Below, piece after piece: positions 29,012-33,221 of a stretch of DNA of 33,221 nt (position 1 is its first letter; each line of letters opens with the position of its first letter). The position numbers and the translations under genes are program-made. Below the pieces are notes generated by a model. That model made no database searches. It was not told the origin of the DNA and saw nothing but the letters and a program-made list of their open reading frames with translations. Source of the DNA: Bifidobacterium breve (GTDB lineage: Bacteria; Actinomycetota; Thermoleophilia; Miltoncostaeales; Miltoncostaeaceae); the NCBI GenBank assembly GCA_945873475.1, contig CAMCDF010000004.1, positions 1 through 33,221 of the forward strand, written 5' to 3'.

Positions 29012-29700
29012 GCGTCTCCCGTGAGCGATATCTCGAGGCGCGCCAGGAACGCGGCGACCAGCAGGTCGATGGCCTCGGGGCGCTCGAGCTGTGGCACGTG
29101 CGCGGCGTCGGTGATGACGGCCATGGTGGCGTCGGGCAGCTCGTCGGCCAACTCCTCCGACAGCCACGTGGGAACGAGGGGGTCCTGCTCGCCGCTCACC
29201 ACGAGGGCGGGGATGTCGAGCCCGGCGAGGCGCCCGCGCACGTCGTGGTCGCGTGCCGACACGTAGTCGGCGCGCAGGCTCTCGGGGCCCATGGAGATGA
29301 CCGAGTTCGTGCCGCGGCGGATGAGCTCGGGCTCGTGGTGCAGCCACGACTGCTCCACCATGCGGGCGCACTCGGCCTCGAAGTCGGTGTCGATGCGCGC
29401 GATGGCGTCGTCGGGCACCGGAAGGCGCGCACCGGTGGACACCAGCACCAGCCCCGACACCAGGTCGGGTCGCGCGAGGGCCACCTCGAGCGCCACGGCG
29501 CCACCCAGGGAGTGGCCCGCCATCACGAGCGGACCGGGAACCTCGCCGACCTCGGCGATGACCCACTCGGCCATCGCACGGGTGCCCTCGAGGGGCGGGC
29601 CGTCGGGGTGACCGGGCAGCGCCACGGCGAGCGCGCCCTCGAACCGGGCGAGCTGCGGCCCCCACGATGCCGGGGTGCGGCCGGCGCCGTGGATGAACAC
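29008..29700 (-). CDS. Alpha/beta fold hydrolase
   Basis: MFIHGAGRTPASWGPQLARF; LVMAGHSLGGAVALEVALARPDLVSGLVLVSTGA (GHSLGG nucleophile elbow); PALVVSGEQDPLVP; DAAHVPQLERPEAI. Confidence 0.93.
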   Translation of the reverse strand: MFIHGAGRTPASWGPQLARFEGALAVALPGHPDGPPLEGTRAMAEWVIAEVGEVPGPLVMAGHSLGGAVALEVALARPDLVSGLVLVSTGARLPVPDDAIARIDTDFEAECARMVEQSWLHHEPELIRRGTNSVISMGPESLRADYVSARDHDVRGRLAGLDIPALVVSGEQDPLVPTWLSEELADELPDATMAVITDAAHVPQLERPEAIDLLVAAFLARLEISLTGDA

Positions 29701-29742
29701 GGGGCGAGGGGCGTCTATGGGGTCATCTCCTGCACGCTGCTC

Positions 29743-30447
29743 ATGGTAGCGACGTCGTTGGTACCCTCACCGGCCGTGGCCCCGCTCCTGCTCGCCGTGG
29801 ATTTCGACGGCACCATCACCATGCGTGACACCCTGCACGTCATCGTCGACGAATACGGGCGCGCGGGCGTGTGGGATGAGCTCGAGCCCGACCTCGTGGC
29901 CGGCCGAATCACCATCGAAGAGGCCATGTCCGAGCAGTTCCGCACGGTCACCGCGACCCCCGACGAGGTGTCCGCGCTCATCCGCCAGCGCGCAGGCGTG
30001 CGCGAGGGCTTCACCGACCTCGTGCAGTTCGCCGAGCAGCGCGGGCACCGGCTGGTGGTGATGTCGGCGGGGTTCCGGTCGGTCATCGACCTGGTCATGG
30101 CCGACCTGGGGCTCGGGCACCTCGAGGTGGTGTCGAACGAGGCCATCTTCTCGGCCGATGGCTGCACCCTGGTGTTCTCGGACGACCGCGGCGAGCTGTG
30201 TGAGCTCTGCGACCGCCGCTGCAAGCGCCACGCCATGCGGGTGCGTCACGAGGGCGAGCCCGTGGTGTACGTGGGCGACGGCATCAGCGACCGCTGCGTG
30301 TCGGGCCTTGCCGACCTGGTGTTCGCGCGCGCCGGCCTGGCCGCATGGCTCGATGAGCGCGACCGCGAGTACCTGCCGTTCGACGACTTCCACCAGGTGA
30401 TCGACGGCGTGAAGGCCTTCGAGGCCGGCGAGCGGGTGGCCGCGTGA
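29743..30447 (+). CDS. HAD-family phosphatase (phosphoserine phosphatase/MtnX-like)
   Basis: LLLAVDFDGTITMRDTL; RLVVMSAGFRSVIDLVM; VVYVGDGISDRCVSGLADLVFAR; start could instead be GTG 29776. Confidence 0.85.
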   Translation: MVATSLVPSPAVAPLLLAVDFDGTITMRDTLHVIVDEYGRAGVWDELEPDLVAGRITIEEAMSEQFRTVTATPDEVSALIRQRAGVREGFTDLVQFAEQRGHRLVVMSAGFRSVIDLVMADLGLGHLEVVSNEAIFSADGCTLVFSDDRGELCELCDRRCKRHAMRVRHEGEPVVYVGDGISDRCVSGLADLVFARAGLAAWLDERDREYLPFDDFHQVIDGVKAFEAGERVAA

Positions 30448-33221
30448 GCCGCTGGAAGCCGGTGGGCCCGGCGTCGGACTGGACGTCGATGGAGGAGCGC
30501 GTGCTCGCCGGCTGGCGCGAGGGCGACGTGTTCAACCGCAGCGTCGAGATGCGCCGTGGCGCCGACCCCTACGTGTTCTACGAGGGGCCTCCCACCGCCA
30601 ACGGCCGACCCGGGTCGCACCACGTGCTGTCGCGGGTCTTCAAGGACATCTTCCCGCGCTTTCACACCATGCGCGGGCGCTACGTGGAGCGCAAGGCGGG
30701 GTGGGACTGCCACGGCCTGCCCGTGGAGCTCGAGGTCGAGAAGCAACTGGGAATCAGCGGCAAGCCCGAGATCGAGGCCTACGGCATCGCCGAGTTCAAC
30801 GCGCGCTGCCGCGAGTCGGTGGGCGAGTACCTCGACGAGTGGGAGCGCCTCACCGAGCGCATCGGGTTCTGGGTGGACACCTCGCAGGCGTACCGCACCA
30901 TGGACACCGACTACGTCGAGAGCGTGTGGTGGAGCCTGGCCACGCTGCACCAGAAGGGCCTGGTGTACGAGTCGGACAAGGTGGTGCCCTACTGCCCGCG
31001 CTGCGGCACGGCGCTGAGCAGCCACGAGGTGGCCCAGGGCTACAAGGACGTCACCGACCCGTCGATCTACGTGAAGTTCCCGCTGCACAGCGGGCAGTCC
31101 GCGGGGGAGGGGCTGTCCCTCCTCGTGTGGACCACCACGCCGTGGACTCTCCCCGCCAACCAGGCGGCGGCAATCAATCCGGGTACTGACTACGCCGTGG
31201 TGGTGGATGGCGACGAGCGCCTGGTGATGGCCGAGGCCCTGGTGCCGGCCGTCATGGGCGAGGGCGCGGTGGTTGAGCGCGTGATGCCGGCCTCCGAACT
31301 GGCGGGCGCGCAGTACGACCCGCCATTCGGGCTGATCCCGGGCAAGCACATGGTGGTGATGAGCGACTTCGTCACCACCGAGGACGGCACGGGCATCGTG
31401 CACATCGCGCCGGCCTTCGGCGAGGACGACATGCGCGCGGCGCGCGAGCACGGCCTTGACGCCCCGAACCCGGTGGACCGCCAGGGCCTGTTCACCAAGG
31501 CGGTGCCCCAGGCCGAGGGCACGTTCGTGAAGGACGCCGATCGCGTTCTCATCACCGACCTCGAGGCGCGCGACCGGGTGTTCCGCGAGAAGCCCTACGA
31601 GCACTCCTACCCGCACTGCTGGCGCTGCAGCACCCCGCTGCTCTACTACGCCAAGCCGTCGTGGTACATCCGCACCACCGATGTGCGCGACCGCATGCTG
31701 GCGCTGAACGAGCAGGTGGGCTGGCACCCCGACCACGTGAAGCACGGCCGCTTCGGCCGCTGGCTCGAGGGCAACGTGGACTGGGCCATCAGCCGCGAGC
31801 GCTACTGGGGCACCCCGCTGCCCTTCTGGCGCTGTGACGACTGCGCCGAGGTCACGGCCATCGGCTCGTTCGCCGAACTGCGCGAGAAGGCTGTGGATGA
31901 GGTGACAGGCACGCTCGATCCGCACCGGCCCTATGTGGACGAAATCGCCATTCGCTGCGGGTGCGGGGGGGTGGCGCACCGTGTGCCGGAAGTCGCAGAT
32001 GTGTGGTTCGACTCAGGCGCCATGCCGTTCGCGCAGCACCACCACCCCTTCGAGGGGCCCGACGACCTCTCGGGTCGGTTCCCCGCAGACTTCGTGTGCG
32101 AGGCCCTCGACCAGACCCGCGGCTGGTTCTACTCGCTGCTGGCCGAGGGCGCGCTGCTGTTCGACGAGGCCCCCTACCGCAACGTGGTGTGCCTGGGGCT
32201 CATCCTCGACGGCGAGGGCCAGAAGATGAGCAAGTCGAAGGGCAATGTGGTGGAGCCCTGGACGGTCATCGACCACGCGGGTGCCGACGCCTTCCGCTGG
32301 TACCTGTTCACCGCACAGAGCCCGTGGGAGTCGTTCCGCTTCAGCCTCGACGTGGTCGACGAGACCCGCCGTCGGTTCCTCTTCACCCTGTGGAACACCT
32401 ATGCATTCCTGGTCACCTACGCGGCCCTGCCCGACGGCTGGTCGCCGGGCGACTCCGCGCCGCCGGTGGCGGAGAGGTCGGCCATGGACCGCTGGGCGCT
32501 GTCGCGGCTGGACAGCACGGTCGAGCACGTCACCGCGCGACTGGCCGATTACGACCCCACCAGCGCCGGCCGCGCGCTCGAGGACCTCGTCGACGACCTG
32601 TCCAACTGGTACGTGCGCACCTCGCGCCGCCGTTTCTGGCGAAGCGACGATGCCGCCGACACCGCCGCGGCCTTCGCCACCCTGCACGAGTGCCTCACCA
32701 CCATCTCGCTGCTGCTGGCGCCGTTCTGCCCGTTCGTGGCCGACGAGATGTGGGGCAACCTGGTGGCGGCCCACGACGACTCGGCCGCGCCCAGCGTGCA
32801 CCTGGCCGACTGGCCCGCCCCGGGCGGCCGACGCGACGAGCAGCTCGAGCAGGCCATGGCCGCGGCGATGGAGGCCACCACCCTGGGCCGGTCGGCGCGC
32901 AAGGAGGCCAAGCTGAAGGTGCGCCAGCCGCTGCAGGAGGCCGTCATCGCCTGCCCGCCGGCCACCGCTCGCGTGCTGGAGGCACTCAGCGGCATCGTGG
33001 CCGAGGAGCTCAACGTGCGCGACGTGCGCTTCGTCACCGATGCCGGTGGGCTGGTGCAGGTGAGCCTCAAGCCGAACTACCGCACGCTGGGCCCGCGCAT
33101 GGGCAAGGAGATGCCGGCGATGGCCGAGGCCGTCGCGGCGCTCGACCCCACGGCCACGGTGCAGGCCCTCGACGCCGGGCAGTCGGTCACGGTGTCCGTG
33201 GCCGGACGCGACGAGGTGCTG
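30444..33221 (+). CDS. ileS: Isoleucyl-tRNA synthetase, truncated by window end (absent from ORF track)
   Basis: GTG start overlapping HAD stop (GTGA); open for 926 codons; FYEGPPTANGRPGSHHVLSRVFKDIFPRFHTMRGRYVERKAGWDCHGLPVELEVEK; KMSKSKGNVVEPW. Confidence 0.97.
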   Translation, partial: MSRWKPVGPASDWTSMEERVLAGWREGDVFNRSVEMRRGADPYVFYEGPPTANGRPGSHHVLSRVFKDIFPRFHTMRGRYVERKAGWDCHGLPVELEVEKQLGISGKPEIEAYGIAEFNARCRESVGEYLDEWERLTERIGFWVDTSQAYRTMDTDYVESVWWSLATLHQKGLVYESDKVVPYCPRCGTALSSHEVAQGYKDVTDPSIYVKFPLHSGQSAGEGLSLLVWTTTPWTLPANQAAAINPGTDYAVVVDGDERLVMAEALVPAVMGEGAVVERVMPASELAGAQYDPPFGLIPGKHMVVMSDFVTTEDGTGIVHIAPAFGEDDMRAAREHGLDAPNPVDRQGLFTKAVPQAEGTFVKDADRVLITDLEARDRVFREKPYEHSYPHCWRCSTPLLYYAKPSWYIRTTDVRDRMLALNEQVGWHPDHVKHGRFGRWLEGNVDWAISRERYWGTPLPFWRCDDCAEVTAIGSFAELREKAVDEVTGTLDPHRPYVDEIAIRCGCGGVAHRVPEVADVWFDSGAMPFAQHHHPFEGPDDLSGRFPADFVCEALDQTRGWFYSLLAEGALLFDEAPYRNVVCLGLILDGEGQKMSKSKGNVVEPWTVIDHAGADAFRWYLFTAQSPWESFRFSLDVVDETRRRFLFTLWNTYAFLVTYAALPDGWSPGDSAPPVAERSAMDRWALSRLDSTVEHVTARLADYDPTSAGRALEDLVDDLSNWYVRTSRRRFWRSDDAADTAAAFATLHECLTTISLLLAPFCPFVADEMWGNLVAAHDDSAAPSVHLADWPAPGGRRDEQLEQAMAAAMEATTLGRSARKEAKLKVRQPLQEAVIACPPATARVLEALSGIVAEELNVRDVRFVTDAGGLVQVSLKPNYRTLGPRMGKEMPAMAEAVAALDPTATVQALDAGQSVTVSVAGRDEVL

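Noticed and set aside
31900-31914. GGTGACAGGCACG inside ileS, 12/13 match to the post-gyrA repeat core
   Set aside because: Encodes in-frame VTGT within conserved IleS sequence with no inverted partner; most likely coincidence.

Overview
High-GC actinobacterial-type chromosome segment, probably Thermoleophilia/Solirubrobacterales-like (inference only), spanning the replication-origin neighbourhood. Left to right: 3' end of an ABC transporter ATPase (+); tatA-tatC (-); chorismate mutase (+); bifunctional-nuclease family gene (-); tRNA-Ile(GAT) (+); a multi-TM MASE1-like/EamA-like fusion (+); the conserved block rpmH-rnpA-yidD-yidC-jag-rsmG-parA-parB (-) with a perfect parS palindrome over the rsmG start codon; a DnaA-box cluster; a GHKL-ATPase + winged-helix-like gene 3 nt upstream of dnaA; dnaA and its terminator; a second DnaA-box cluster; dnaN-recF-DUF721/dciA-gyrB-gyrA (+); a palindromic REP-like cluster; a SAM methyltransferase (-); the fatty-acid block fabZ-fabH-fabD-fabG-fabF-(dual-specificity phosphatase)-accD-accA-hypothetical (+); a diacylglycerol-kinase-like gene and an alpha/beta hydrolase (-); a HAD phosphatase (+) and a truncated ileS (+). 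Most of the window is core housekeeping DNA. The best candidates for something undescribed are the GHKL/wHTH protein embedded in oriC with dnaA, the two DnaA-box clusters flanking that pair, the palindromic cluster after gyrA, the MASE1-EamA fusion, and the phosphatase inside the fatty-acid operon. No CRISPR array, rRNA, prophage or transposase gene was found.
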